In this document: piece after piece, positions 5,879 through 14,206 of the stretch
Layout of the letters: every line of letters begins with the position of its first letter
Numbering within the stretch: position 1 is the stretch's first letter
Source: an uncultured Carnobacterium sp.
Lineage (GTDB): Bacteria > Bacillota > Bacilli > Lactobacillales > Aerococcaceae
NCBI GenBank assembly: GCA_937923125.1
Contig: CALALK010000080.1
Coordinates: 1 to 20,055 of the forward strand
Length of the DNA stretch: 20,055 nucleotides
Direction: 5' to 3'
The notes under the pieces: generated by a model
Told to the model about the DNA's origin: nothing
Database searches by the model: none
The model's input: only the letters and a program-made list of their open reading frames with translations
Translations under genes and position numbers: made by a program

Positions 5879-8115
5879 GATATCTTCTCCCATCTAATTT
5901 CGCTTGGCTCAAGTTCCACAGTTCTTGATACACCTGCTCCATCATAAACGAGTGTTGATTGCAATTCGTTCGTATTATTCACGATTGCATACACTCCTTT
6001 TTCAGGATAAGCATGTACTTCCACTAATGGATTGCTTGCATACCATTTTGTTAATTCACTTTCTTTATTTGCTGCGTAGAATAACGCACGCATTAATAAT
6101 CTTGTATTTTCTGGTGTGTATGGAAGTCCTGCGATGTAAACCCCACGACCTTTTCCGTAAGGGTTGGCTGCAAGATGGATTTCCCCGAATTCTTTTCCTT
6201 CGGCATTGGCTGGAAGAACGATTCCTTCTTCGACGCCACCTGCGCTTACTTTCGGATTGCTAAATTCAAGTACTTCTGTTGCACTCGTTAAGCCATACAC
6301 GTTTTTAATATTTTCCCCAAAGTCAATCTTATGAACATCTTCAATATCTTCGATAATAAAGTGTTCTTTCAATTCTTTTGTAAAGTATTTATCTGTTGAA
6401 AGGCTATATCCCATTTCTCTTTCAACACCCAAAATATCTCCAAGTTGGAAGAATCTTCCTTGATGATGAACGGCTGTTGGTTCCCCAACTCCGACAAATC
6501 CGCCGCCGTTATACACGAATTCACGAATACGTGTAATGAGCGTTTCATTCTTCCAAACCTCTCCACCGCTAAATGAAGTACCGGCATCCCCCGCGTTGAT
6601 GATGACATCGACACCTTCTGGAACTCCATCGTTAATGATATCGTCAAAGCTGATAAAGCTTACGTCCACACTCGCACCACTTAAGGCTTCCATAATTCCA
6701 AGGTAAGAATAAATTTGTTTGTATGGAAGTTCATGGGCAACCATGTGTGCTTGCCAAGTTCTTAAACGCCCCCATGCATTTAAGATTGCTACTTTCAAAC
6801 CAGTATATGGTTTTGTATGTTTAACGATATCGTAGATTTCTCTAAATTCATCTGTTACATGTTCAATGTAGTCGACAAATTTAGGGAATTTATATGCAAG
6901 ACTTAAATAACCGCCATATCCGATACGGTCTACAGGGTTACGCATGATCGCACGTCTTGCAGATAACCAGTTTTTATTGGCTTCAATCGTAGGATCATTT
7001 CCTTCACGGAATACATCTGGGAAGAAGTAAGGTAAGAATCTTCCTTCTGTATATTTTACGTGTGGAATATCTGAAATCATACGAAGTGTTGCTCCGCCGC
7101 CGACAGAACCTACCACTGCATCTAATCCAATTTGTTCGAAGTATGGTCCGTATGGTTCTGTACCAATCCAGTTATCTCCTAAGAACATCATGGCTTCTTT
7201 ACCAGCATCGTGTACTTCGTCGACTAATTTTTTAGCTTCTCTTGCAACGAATGCTTGAATGAAGTCGATATAGTCTAAGTACGCTTTACTTGGTGTGCGG
7301 AATGTTGAGTTATAGTACCCTTCATCCACAATATCTTCTGCTCTTAAGCGATAGCCTTTTTCCTTAGCAAAAGCTTCAAGTGCTGCGACTGAAACGCTAG
7401 CACCATATCCGAACCAGTCCACAAATTTTTCTTTTCCTAAGTTGTTGAAAATTAATGTGAAGTGATAGAAGAACGTTGTAAAACGAACCACATCAGTATC
7501 CGGATTGTCTTTTAACCATTGTTTTAAATAAGAGTGCATGAATTGATTTGAATGAGTTCCACGTACATCAAATGGAATATCGTGAGGAACATCGCCCCAG
7601 TTATTCGTAATATGATTGTACATTTGAGTTGGATCCCAAATCGCATACACTAGAAACGACACTGTATACTCATGGAAAGGACGAGTGCCTTCAATCGTAA
7701 TTGTGTTGTTTTCTTCATGGACAGTCCATCTCTCCACTGGAACTACTTCTCCAGTTGTACGGTCGATGACTTCCCAATATCTTTTTGGATCATGTACATA
7801 GTCTGGTTGCACTTGGTCTTCGAAGTAGCCTTCCATAAATGGAATCGTTAAAGTATCTTCTGTTGCTAACCAGAATTTTGACATGACGAAAATTTGTTGG
7901 CACTCTTCCATATGATCTTTGATGAAATCATTATGGTTACGTGCTACAAAGTAGGTTGTATAGATTTTTGCATCTAATTGTTTGGTTGCTTCATCGAGTT
8001 TCGTTCCATCGCTATCACGAATTGCATCTGCACCCCAACGGTCGAGCAATTCTTTAGTCTGTTCAAGAAAATTCGATTCACTTGGTAGGGTTAAACGCCC
8101 TTTTGTTTTACCCAT
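5875..8115 (-). CDS. 1,3-beta-galactosyl-N-acetylhexosamine phosphorylase (GH112)
   Basis: A 746-residue cytoplasmic enzyme that aligns along its length with bifidobacterial lacto-N-biose phosphorylase LnpA. Shared blocks include GRLTLPSESNF at the start, WGADAIRDSDGT (27-38), DPKRYWEVIDRTTGEVV, VVRFTTFFYHFTL, and FLGDNWIGTEPY with the probable general acid D314 (equivalent to D313 of the bifidobacterial enzyme). Later blocks are EGRFLPYFFPD, GYGGYLSLAYKFPKFVD and GGGFVGVGEP. The family phosphorolyses galacto-N-biose or lacto-N-biose to galactose-1-phosphate plus GalNAc or GlcNAc. Some GH112 enzymes prefer galactosyl-rhamnose, but the close match to LnpA and the sulfatase nearby favour host glycans. 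It is downstream of its ABC importer genes, with AGGAGG ahead of the start. Confidence 0.93.
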   Translation of the reverse strand: MGKTKGRLTLPSESNFLEQTKELLDRWGADAIRDSDGTKLDEATKQLDAKIYTTYFVARNHNDFIKDHMEECQQIFVMSKFWLATEDTLTIPFMEGYFEDQVQPDYVHDPKRYWEVIDRTTGEVVPVERWTVHEENNTITIEGTRPFHEYTVSFLVYAIWDPTQMYNHITNNWGDVPHDIPFDVRGTHSNQFMHSYLKQWLKDNPDTDVVRFTTFFYHFTLIFNNLGKEKFVDWFGYGASVSVAALEAFAKEKGYRLRAEDIVDEGYYNSTFRTPSKAYLDYIDFIQAFVAREAKKLVDEVHDAGKEAMMFLGDNWIGTEPYGPYFEQIGLDAVVGSVGGGATLRMISDIPHVKYTEGRFLPYFFPDVFREGNDPTIEANKNWLSARRAIMRNPVDRIGYGGYLSLAYKFPKFVDYIEHVTDEFREIYDIVKHTKPYTGLKVAILNAWGRLRTWQAHMVAHELPYKQIYSYLGIMEALSGASVDVSFISFDDIINDGVPEGVDVIINAGDAGTSFSGGEVWKNETLITRIREFVYNGGGFVGVGEPTAVHHQGRFFQLGDILGVEREMGYSLSTDKYFTKELKEHFIIEDIEDVHKIDFGENIKNVYGLTSATEVLEFSNPKVSAGGVEEGIVLPANAEGKEFGEIHLAANPYGKGRGVYIAGLPYTPENTRLLMRALFYAANKESELTKWYASNPLVEVHAYPEKGVYAIVNNTNELQSTLVYDGAGVSRTVELEPSEIRWEKIS

Positions 8116-8138
8116 TTTCTTTCCTCCTGCGATGACGA

Positions 8139-9017
8139 TTACTCTTTAGAGCCGCCTAGTGTCATCCCTTGTGTTAGTTTATTTTGAACAAGAATGTATA
8201 GAATTAATGTTGGTAACATTACTAATACCATCCCTGCGTATAATTGTCCGTATTCAGCTGCCCCACGTTGCGCTTGCATTAAGTTTTTCAACCCTACTGG
8301 TAATGTTTGGTTTTTACCTGGCATTAATGTAAGAGCGATAATGTATTCATTCCAGAATGAAAGGAAGTTGAATAAGATTACTGTGATAATACTTGGTCTT
8401 GCCATTGGTGTCATGACGCGAATCATTGTTGTGAAATATCCTGCACCGTCGATAGATGCTGCTTCTTCAAACGTTGTTGGTAATGTCTTGAAGAAGTTTG
8501 ATAATAGATAAATCGTAAATGGTAATGATGTCGCAGCATACACAACCGCTAAGACGAAAATGTTGTTAAGGAAGAATCCGTTAATGCCGAATCCTTTTAG
8601 TCCTTTATCCCAGTCGAGTAACATTAAGAAGATTGGTACAACGATATAGTTTACGTTGATGAATAATCCACCTTTTAGTAAAGAGTTAATGAAACGACTT
8701 CCTGGGAATTTATAACGTGCTAATACATAAGAAGAAGGAATTGCTACAACGACTAGAATTGTTAAAGCAAGTGCTGTAACAATCACTGAGTTCAACATGT
8801 AGTCACCCATTTTTGCTTTATTCCAAGCATCCACAAAGTTTTGGATGTAGAATCCTTCTGGCATTGTCCATGGAGATCCGTAGAACTCTCTATTCTCTTT
8901 AACAGAAGCTAAGAAGACCCAGCCCACTGGTACAATAATACTAATCGCTAATGTAATCAGCGCTACGTATATAAAAGCTTTATACAGCTTTTCGAATGAA
9001 CGAGTATTTCCTTTCAT
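8139..9017 (-). CDS. Carbohydrate ABC transporter permease (MalG type)
   Basis: A 292-residue integral membrane protein with about six hydrophobic segments. The cytoplasmic coupling loop carries the EAA motif EEAASIDGAG at about residues 184-193, which contacts the ATPase. The N-terminal helix (residues 13-38) and the C-terminus (QGMTLGGSKE) fit the MalG group of CUT1 sugar importers. It pairs with the MalF-type permease just upstream (11 nt gap) and the lipoprotein binding protein. By context it imports galacto-N-biose or lacto-N-biose type sugars. No ATPase gene is in the operon. Confidence 0.93.
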   Translation of the reverse strand: MKGNTRSFEKLYKAFIYVALITLAISIIVPVGWVFLASVKENREFYGSPWTMPEGFYIQNFVDAWNKAKMGDYMLNSVIVTALALTILVVVAIPSSYVLARYKFPGSRFINSLLKGGLFINVNYIVVPIFLMLLDWDKGLKGFGINGFFLNNIFVLAVVYAATSLPFTIYLLSNFFKTLPTTFEEAASIDGAGYFTTMIRVMTPMARPSIITVILFNFLSFWNEYIIALTLMPGKNQTLPVGLKNLMQAQRGAAEYGQLYAGMVLVMLPTLILYILVQNKLTQGMTLGGSKE

Positions 9018-9028
9018 GATCTCCCCTC

Positions 9029-9913
9029 CTAGTATTCAAGAATATCGCGTTTCGTAATATGACTTACGATACCTGATAATCCGAATGAGAATATAAAGAC
9101 AACTACACCGATCGCCATACCGTATCCGTATGAAGAGTTTGTATAAGCTTGTTTGAACATGTAGCTTAAGAACACTTCAGTTGATCCGTCTGGTCCACCG
9201 TCTGTCAAGATTTGTACAAGTAAGAAACTTAAGTTAATGGTACTAATGATAAAGAATGTTAATGTTGTACGAATACTATTCCAAATCAATGGTAATGTAA
9301 CGTTAAAGAATTTACCGATTTTTCCAGCTCCATCAAGGTCAGCTGCTTCATACAAGCTTGCTGGAATGTTCGCCATCCCTGCCATATACATAACCATGTA
9401 GTACCCAATCGCTTGCCAAATTAATGCGAATGCGAGTGAGTAAATAACAATACTTTGATCACCTAGCCATAATTTATTCCATGCTTCTGGTAATACAGCA
9501 TTTAAAAGTCCAGCTTTTGGATCATAAATTGCTGAGAAAATACCTGCAATAACTACGATTGATAAAATATTAGGGATGTAGAAAATAATTCTGAAGAAGT
9601 TGTTTCCGCGAATCTTTTCTGTTGAAAGGATTGCTGCGAAAAGAACCGCCAATACTACTGTAAAGAGTGTTACCACTACGATTAGTAAGATTGTGTTCTG
9701 AACTGTTCTAAAGAAATTTTCGTCTGCCCATAAAATTTTAAAGTTATCTAATCCAACAAATTGTTGATTGTTTGAGAATCCGCCCCATTTGAACATGGAC
9801 ATGCGGAATACTTGAATCGTTGGGTAAATTAAAAACGTAAAGAATAGAATTAGTGCAGGTAATAGACACACGAGAATAAATAAATTTCTCTCTCTTTTTC
9901 TACGATTTTTCAT
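9029..9913 (-). CDS. Carbohydrate ABC transporter permease (MalF type)
   Basis: A 294-residue membrane protein of the CUT1 MalF group with about six transmembrane segments. The EAA coupling motif appears as YEAADLDGAG near residue 189. The frame extends to a TTG at 9931, but GAGGG seven bases ahead of the ATG at 9913 decides the start there, which gives MKNRRKRERN as a basic cytoplasmic tail before the first helix. It follows the binding-protein gene after a 110-nt gap holding a stem-loop, and precedes the MalG-type partner by 11 nt. It forms the membrane channel for the imported disaccharide. Confidence 0.93.
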   Translation of the reverse strand: MKNRRKRERNLFILVCLLPALILFFTFLIYPTIQVFRMSMFKWGGFSNNQQFVGLDNFKILWADENFFRTVQNTILLIVVVTLFTVVLAVLFAAILSTEKIRGNNFFRIIFYIPNILSIVVIAGIFSAIYDPKAGLLNAVLPEAWNKLWLGDQSIVIYSLAFALIWQAIGYYMVMYMAGMANIPASLYEAADLDGAGKIGKFFNVTLPLIWNSIRTTLTFFIISTINLSFLLVQILTDGGPDGSTEVFLSYMFKQAYTNSSYGYGMAIGVVVFIFSFGLSGIVSHITKRDILEY

Positions 9914-9950
9914 CGTTCTGCCCTCTTTCAACCATTTTTAGATAAAATGA

Positions 9951-10000
9951 GAGTGGGCGGAAGGAATTTTCATCCTCGAAAATTGCTTCGCATCCCACTC
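9951..10000 (-). promoter_or_regulatory. Stem-loop between binding-protein and permease genes
   Basis: Inverted repeat with blocks GAGTGGG, GAAG and AATTTTC pairing with GAAAATT, CTTC and CCCACTC around an ATCCTC loop. There is no clean U-run on the minus strand (TCATTTTATCT). Position and form fit a leaky terminator or mRNA-stabilising structure that lets the binding protein be made in excess of the permeases. Confidence 0.65.
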
Positions 10001-10023
10001 CTATTTAATTCATTCTATTTGAA

Positions 10024-11376
10024 TTATTCAACTGCTGCTTTTAGTTTTTGGCTAACTTCTTCTACAGATTTTTGCCATTCAGCAACTGTTTTTTGACCAG
10101 ATGCTACAGAGTCGATTTGACCATATAATGTGTCTTTCATGCTTACGCCTTCAACAGGTTTAGTAGCTACGAAGTTACCATTGATTACGCCATCAACTTC
10201 ATCTACAACTTTGTATAATGATTTCAATTCATCAGGTAACTTAGCTGTTACACCTTGAATTGGTTGAGCTGCGTTGTATTTAGCAAAGATTTCTGCTGCT
10301 TTGTCAGAGTATAAGAATGATAAGAATTCTTTAGCTGCTTCTTGGTTCTTAGATTCTTTTGGAACCCAGATGTGTTCGAAGAATGAGTAAACATAACGTT
10401 TGCCACCTTTTTCGATTGCTGGAGCAGATGTCATAGCCCATTTGAATCCTTCTGCACGAGGTGCTTTAGCCATTTCCCCAACTACCCAAGTACCGTTTGG
10501 CATGAATAAAGCTTTGTTGTCTAAGATTAATTGTTGGTTCTTAGTGAAGCTTTGTGGGTTTGCGTTTGCTACTGTTGAAGGTTCAACGTTTTGTAAGAAT
10601 GTTCCTAATGCTTCGAAAGCTTTAGTTGCGCCTTCAGAAGTGAATGCTCCTGTGTCATATTTCATTGCTTTGTTGAATAAATCAACGCCACCAGCGTTAG
10701 CTAATAATGCTGGGAAGAAGCTATCTAAGTATCCAGATACTGGATAAGTGAATAATGAAATGCCATCTTTCTTAGCTTTTTCAGCTAATTCTTTCATACC
10801 AGGCATATCTTTTGGAACTTCCCAACCTTTAGATTTGAATAATGCTTCGTTGTAGAATAATCCTGTTGGAGCGTAGAACATTGGTGCTAAGTAGTGTTTT
10901 CCGTCTCCGTAAGGGTCAGTTACTGTTGATCCTAATACGTTGTTTAATAATTTTTCAGAAACTTTTTTGTCTTCGCCGTAAACTTTCTTGTCGAATAAAT
11001 CAGAAAGGTCAGCTAAAGCTTTTTCTTTAATTAATGTTTCTGGTAAAGCTTTTTTACGTCCTAAAGCTAACATTACGATATCTGGGTAATCGCCAGCTTT
11101 CATTTGAGGCGTAATTTTTTCTTCGATTTCCTTATCTTGAGTCAATTCCACTTTAACGTTTGGATTTGCCTCTTCATAAGCTTTGATGATTGCTGGCCAC
11201 ATTTCTGCGCCGTAACCACTTTCTAAGGCAGCTAATTTAAGAGTAACTTTCTCTTTAGCAGCTCCTTGTTGAGTAGTTGAATCTGTCTTACTAGTGCTGT
11301 TGCTATTATTTCCGCAAGCTGCTAAAGATACAGCTGCTAATAATGCTGCGCTTGATAGTAATACTTTCTTTTTCAT
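10024..11376 (-). CDS. Sugar ABC transporter substrate-binding lipoprotein
   Basis: A 450-residue extracellular solute-binding protein of the family 1 (SBP_bac_1) type. It has a lipoprotein signal peptide: a KKK n-region, a hydrophobic core, and lipobox SLAAC with the modified cysteine at residue 21, followed by a serine/threonine/asparagine linker. Repeated lysine-rich surface segments and the closing WVPKESKNQEAAKEFLSFLYS region are typical of sugar-binding proteins. It is the first gene of the GH112 operon and sets substrate capture, probably galacto-N-biose or lacto-N-biose and related host sugars. Start: GGGGGAG before the ATG. Substrate is inferred from the operon only. Confidence 0.93.
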   Translation of the reverse strand: MKKKVLLSSAALLAAVSLAACGNNSNSTSKTDSTTQQGAAKEKVTLKLAALESGYGAEMWPAIIKAYEEANPNVKVELTQDKEIEEKITPQMKAGDYPDIVMLALGRKKALPETLIKEKALADLSDLFDKKVYGEDKKVSEKLLNNVLGSTVTDPYGDGKHYLAPMFYAPTGLFYNEALFKSKGWEVPKDMPGMKELAEKAKKDGISLFTYPVSGYLDSFFPALLANAGGVDLFNKAMKYDTGAFTSEGATKAFEALGTFLQNVEPSTVANANPQSFTKNQQLILDNKALFMPNGTWVVGEMAKAPRAEGFKWAMTSAPAIEKGGKRYVYSFFEHIWVPKESKNQEAAKEFLSFLYSDKAAEIFAKYNAAQPIQGVTAKLPDELKSLYKVVDEVDGVINGNFVATKPVEGVSMKDTLYGQIDSVASGQKTVAEWQKSVEEVSQKLKAAVE

Positions 11377-11416
11377 GTTGTCTCCCCCTAGTTCTATTAC
11401 TTTTTAAGACACTTTT

Positions 11417-11445
11417 AGTTTACAACGAAAAAACCGCTTTCACAA
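11417..11445 (-). promoter_or_regulatory. Promoter of the GH112/ABC operon
   Basis: Minus-strand -35 TTGTGA (11440-11445), a 17-bp spacer and -10 TAAACT (11417-11422). Predicted start is near 11410. Each box matches consensus at four of six positions, and the spacer holds a cre-like site, which fits a catabolite-repressed promoter. Confidence 0.55.
11429..11442. promoter_or_regulatory. cre-like site inside the GH112 operon promoter
   Basis: On the minus strand TGAAAGCGGTTTTT matches 12 of 14 positions of the CcpA cre consensus TGWAANCGNTNWCA. It overlaps the -35 box and spacer, so CcpA binding would block RNA polymerase. Confidence 0.55.
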
Positions 11446-11484
11446 TAACTATTTTGCTTTTGACTTGTACTATTTTGCTCTCTT

Positions 11485-11498
11485 TGGAAACGGTAACA
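11485..11498. promoter_or_regulatory. cre-like site upstream of the GH112 operon promoter
   Basis: TGGAAACGGTAACA matches 13 of 14 positions of the cre consensus. It is about 40 bp upstream of the -35 box. With the second site inside the promoter, the two centres are about 56 bp apart, which could allow cooperative or looped repression. A LacI-family local regulator is an alternative. Confidence 0.65.
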
Positions 11499-11521
11499 TC
11501 TTTCATTATTTCAATAAAGCG

Positions 11522-11565
11522 CTAAAAAACCTATCTACAATAGGATTTCTCGTGTAGATAGGTTT
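11522..11565 (-). terminator. Intrinsic terminator after the YczE-type gene
   Basis: A perfect 13-bp stem (AAACCTATCTACA at 11527-11539, complement at 11553-11565) followed on the minus strand by a run of Ts (GGTTTTTTAGC). It ends the amidohydrolase operon. Confidence 0.88.
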
Positions 11566-11578
11566 CATTTTGTCTATT

Positions 11579-12187
11579 TTATTTAATTGGTAAAAACTTC
11601 TTCAAAATCACCATTGTTTGGTCCATAATGACTCCACTGATGATTAAAGAGACAACTGGCCCAATCGTTGGCCATTGCCCCAAAACTGCGGCGATAATGA
11701 CACAGCTCGCATCGATGAAGAACTTATTTTTAGGAATGGATGTTTTGAATTTTTCATGTAAGGCAAGTGTTGCGGCAATATACGGTCCAACTCCAAGTTC
11801 TGCTAAAGCATACACTGCACACCCCATAGCAATTAAGGCAATCCCTACTACCATTGCAACCACTTTTACTGTAATATCCATTTCAGCAAGCGCCCTAAAA
11901 TCGAACAGTTCAATAAAGAAGCTTTGTAAGAACATCCCTACAACTGTTCCAAATCCAATATATCTCCAGTTGATACTTAGCGTAATGGCAAGAAAGACAA
12001 GGGAAACAATGATATTACTTGTTCCCATATCCAATCCAAAGGTGCGATTTAACCCTTCCCACACAAGAACGATAACGTCCGCTCCCAATGTACTAGATCC
12101 CGCCATCTTCGCGCCCAGTCCGATTAAGAAACAGGCGATGACCAGTAGTATTAATCGAAGTTTTAAATAATCTGTTTTCAATCTCAT
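11579..12187 (-). CDS. YczE-type integral membrane protein
   Basis: A 202-residue protein with about five to six transmembrane segments. The opening (LIGLGAKMAGSSTLGADVIVLVWEGL) and the G-x-G-x-x-x-G turn (YIGFGTVVG) match the YczE/YyaS/YitT-like family of small membrane proteins of unknown function. The ATG at 12187 is only one base from an AAGGAG site. A TTG two codons later (12181) would have a better seven-base spacing, so the true start is uncertain by two residues. It is the last gene of an operon with an amidohydrolase and an oxidoreductase. Transport of a product of those enzymes is possible but unproven. Confidence 0.8.
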   Translation of the reverse strand: MRLKTDYLKLRLILLVIACFLIGLGAKMAGSSTLGADVIVLVWEGLNRTFGLDMGTSNIIVSLVFLAITLSINWRYIGFGTVVGMFLQSFFIELFDFRALAEMDITVKVVAMVVGIALIAMGCAVYALAELGVGPYIAATLALHEKFKTSIPKNKFFIDASCVIIAAVLGQWPTIGPVVSLIISGVIMDQTMVILKKFLPIK

Positions 12188-12192
12188 TCTCC

Positions 12193-12372
12193 TTATTTGG
12201 CCCAGTTTTCAGGACTCCACATCCGTCCATCCAATTCACCATGTGCTTGTTCAATTCGTTTTGCTTGTTCTAAAAGAAGAGTTTTTGCAGCTACAAGCAA
12301 TGCGCGTTCTTTATACTCTTTTGCTTCTAGAATCCATGCATCGAGTAGCCTGATTTTCTCAATAATCTCCAT
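12193..12372 (-). CDS. Small 59-residue protein of unknown function
   Basis: A short open frame starting MEIIEKIRLLDAW and ending GRMWSPENWAK. It is soluble, strongly helical and charged, with no cysteine, no membrane helix and no motif I recognise. It has one of the best ribosome binding sites in the window (GGGAGGAG, seven bases before the ATG). It overlaps the end of the oxidoreductase gene by 14 bp in another frame and stops five bases before the YczE-type ATG, whose AAGGAG site follows its stop directly. This packing argues that it is a real, translated gene. Confidence 0.75.
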   Translation of the reverse strand: MEIIEKIRLLDAWILEAKEYKERALLVAAKTLLLEQAKRIEQAHGELDGRMWSPENWAK

Positions 12373-13045
12373 ATTGACTCTCCTCCCAATGACTCAGATG
12401 CATCTCGAGTTCCAATCTTTCATCCTGGTTCTCTTTGATCCACTCAGCGATTTGTTCCCAGTGTGCACCCTCCATCGCTTTTGCTCGCTGGATAAACCAC
12501 TCTTCCGTGTCTCGTAACGTTCCGTGGTTCTCTTTCGTCACGTATTGTAAATACTCAACGAGTAACGCTTGTTTTGCCTCTTCAGTCTTATAATCAAACT
12601 GATGCACTTCGAAAATTGGTAAATAGGTCCACCCCATCGCATTGGCTAAGGCTTGAAATGGGCGCAAGAGTTCCGAAATCGTAAACTGCTCTTTTCCTCC
12701 TGCACGGAAGGCTTCTTCTTTCACCCCGAGTGTCACAACGATTCCGAGTTCCTTAATTTGTTTTGCAAAAGGTGCACTCTTACTCATCACCGTATCAATC
12801 CATTCCTTCATGACAGAAGGCGCTTGGTACCAATACATCGGGAATTGAAGAATAAGGCGTTCAGCCTGGGAGTCTACCAAGGCTTTTTCTTCTATTGCTC
12901 TTGTAAAATGAGGCTTTTTCTCACTCCACACTTCGTCTAAATGTCGAACCGTTACAGCTTCTTCCCCTTTTAACGTTGCGAGGAAAAACTGTTGAGTCGA
13001 GGACGTTTGAACCGTTGGATGGCTAATCACCACCATTGTTTTCAT
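12359..13045 (-). CDS. NAD(P)H-dependent flavin oxidoreductase (flavodoxin-fold, KefF/MdaB-like)
   Basis: A 228-residue protein of the flavodoxin_2 / quinone reductase family. It starts with the beta-strand and phosphate-loop segment MKTMVVISHPTVQTSST, and has the diagnostic block LILQFPMYWYQAPSVMKEWIDTVM in which F-P-x-Y-W-Y sits over the flavin. A later conserved segment is VVTLGVKEEAFRAGG. Such enzymes bind FMN or FAD and reduce quinones or other small electrophiles using NAD(P)H in the cytoplasm. It starts one base after the amidohydrolase stop (stop 13047-13049, start 13045). Its natural substrate is not evident. Confidence 0.88.
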   Translation of the reverse strand: MKTMVVISHPTVQTSSTQQFFLATLKGEEAVTVRHLDEVWSEKKPHFTRAIEEKALVDSQAERLILQFPMYWYQAPSVMKEWIDTVMSKSAPFAKQIKELGIVVTLGVKEEAFRAGGKEQFTISELLRPFQALANAMGWTYLPIFEVHQFDYKTEEAKQALLVEYLQYVTKENHGTLRDTEEWFIQRAKAMEGAHWEQIAEWIKENQDERLELEMHLSHWEESQYGDY

Positions 13046-13046
13046 A

Positions 13047-14195
13047 TTACGCGTTTCCTTTCTGTGAAAGTCCTTCTAGAAGCGCATGCGTGTTGTCGAT
13101 AAAATACTGAATCGCAAACGGTAATGCTGCATCATCCACTAAGAATGCTGGGTGATGCCATTCGCGTGGACATCCTGTTCCAATAAAGACGAAACATCCT
13201 GGAACGTGTTCCATATAATTGGCGAAATCTTCTGCTCCTAAAGTTACTTCCGGTGTCACCACTGTCGCAAATTTCTCCGTCACACTTTTAACGATTTTTG
13301 TGACTGCAGCATCATTATGCACGACTGGTGGTGTTAAAATCCATTCGATACTTCCTTTTTGTCCGTATACATCTGCGGTTTGGACAATCATCTTTTCGAA
13401 TTGCTCGGTCATCTTGCGTTCGACTTCTTTATTAAACGTACGAATCGTTCCTTCAAAAAATACTTTCTCTGGAATCACATTCCATGTATTTCCGGCTTCG
13501 ATATGCGATACACTTAACACCACTGGTTCAAGTGGAGATGTATGACGAGCAACGATGGCTTGGGCATTGGCAATCACTTGGCAAGCCGTCACGATTGGGT
13601 CATTCCCATTGTGCGGTGCTGCTGCGTGAGTTCCCACTCCCGTAATTTCGGCTTTGAACTGACCGACTGCTGCCATGAGTGGCCCTTCCTTCACACCGAT
13701 GGTTCCAACTGGAAGTTCTGGTTTGTTATGGAAGCCAATAATCGCATCGACTCCCTCAAGCACGCCTTCAGAAATCAATGCGCGTGCTCCTTGGTTACTC
13801 TCTTCGGCTGGTTGGAAAATAAAACGAACTTTCCCTTGTAAAGTCGCTTCTTGTGCCTTCAACACTTGCGCGGCACCTAGTAGGCTTGCTGTATGGAAAT
13901 CATGTCCACACGCATGCATCGCTCCTTCATTTTTCGAAGCGTAGTCTAATCCTGTTTGTTCCACAATCGGCAAGGCGTCGATGTCGGCACGTAAGGCCAA
14001 TGTTGGGCCATCTCCGTTTCCGATTTCTGCAACCACTCCTGTTTTTGATTGTAAATCCCAGCATTTAAGCCCCATCGCTTCTAGGGCTTCGCGGATATAG
14101 CGCGTCGTTTCGACTTCCGTTCCGGATACTTCTGGATACATATGTAAATGACGGCGATGTGCCGTTGCTTTTTCAATGACTTCGTTTGTAATCAT
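13047..14195 (-). CDS. M20-family amidohydrolase (N-acyl-amino-acid/hippurate hydrolase type)
   Basis: A 382-residue metallo-amidohydrolase of peptidase subfamily M20D. Features include HRRHLHMYPEVSG (13-25), LRADIDALP (68-75), the metal-binding HACGHD (94-99, with C96 and H98), QPAEES (E131/E132) and the C-terminal histidine in REWHHPAF. The family removes acyl groups from amino acids, as in hippurate hydrolase, indole-3-acetyl-amino-acid hydrolase and N-acetyldiaminopimelate deacetylase. The frame is open ten codons further upstream, but GAGGAGAGAG before the ATG at 14195 decides the start. No signal peptide. It leads an operon with an oxidoreductase, a small unknown protein and a YczE-type protein. 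Exact substrate unknown. Confidence 0.9.
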   Translation of the reverse strand: MITNEVIEKATAHRRHLHMYPEVSGTEVETTRYIREALEAMGLKCWDLQSKTGVVAEIGNGDGPTLALRADIDALPIVEQTGLDYASKNEGAMHACGHDFHTASLLGAAQVLKAQEATLQGKVRFIFQPAEESNQGARALISEGVLEGVDAIIGFHNKPELPVGTIGVKEGPLMAAVGQFKAEITGVGTHAAAPHNGNDPIVTACQVIANAQAIVARHTSPLEPVVLSVSHIEAGNTWNVIPEKVFFEGTIRTFNKEVERKMTEQFEKMIVQTADVYGQKGSIEWILTPPVVHNDAAVTKIVKSVTEKFATVVTPEVTLGAEDFANYMEHVPGCFVFIGTGCPREWHHPAFLVDDAALPFAIQYFIDNTHALLEGLSQKGNA

Positions 14196-14206
14196 AACTC
14201 TCTCCT

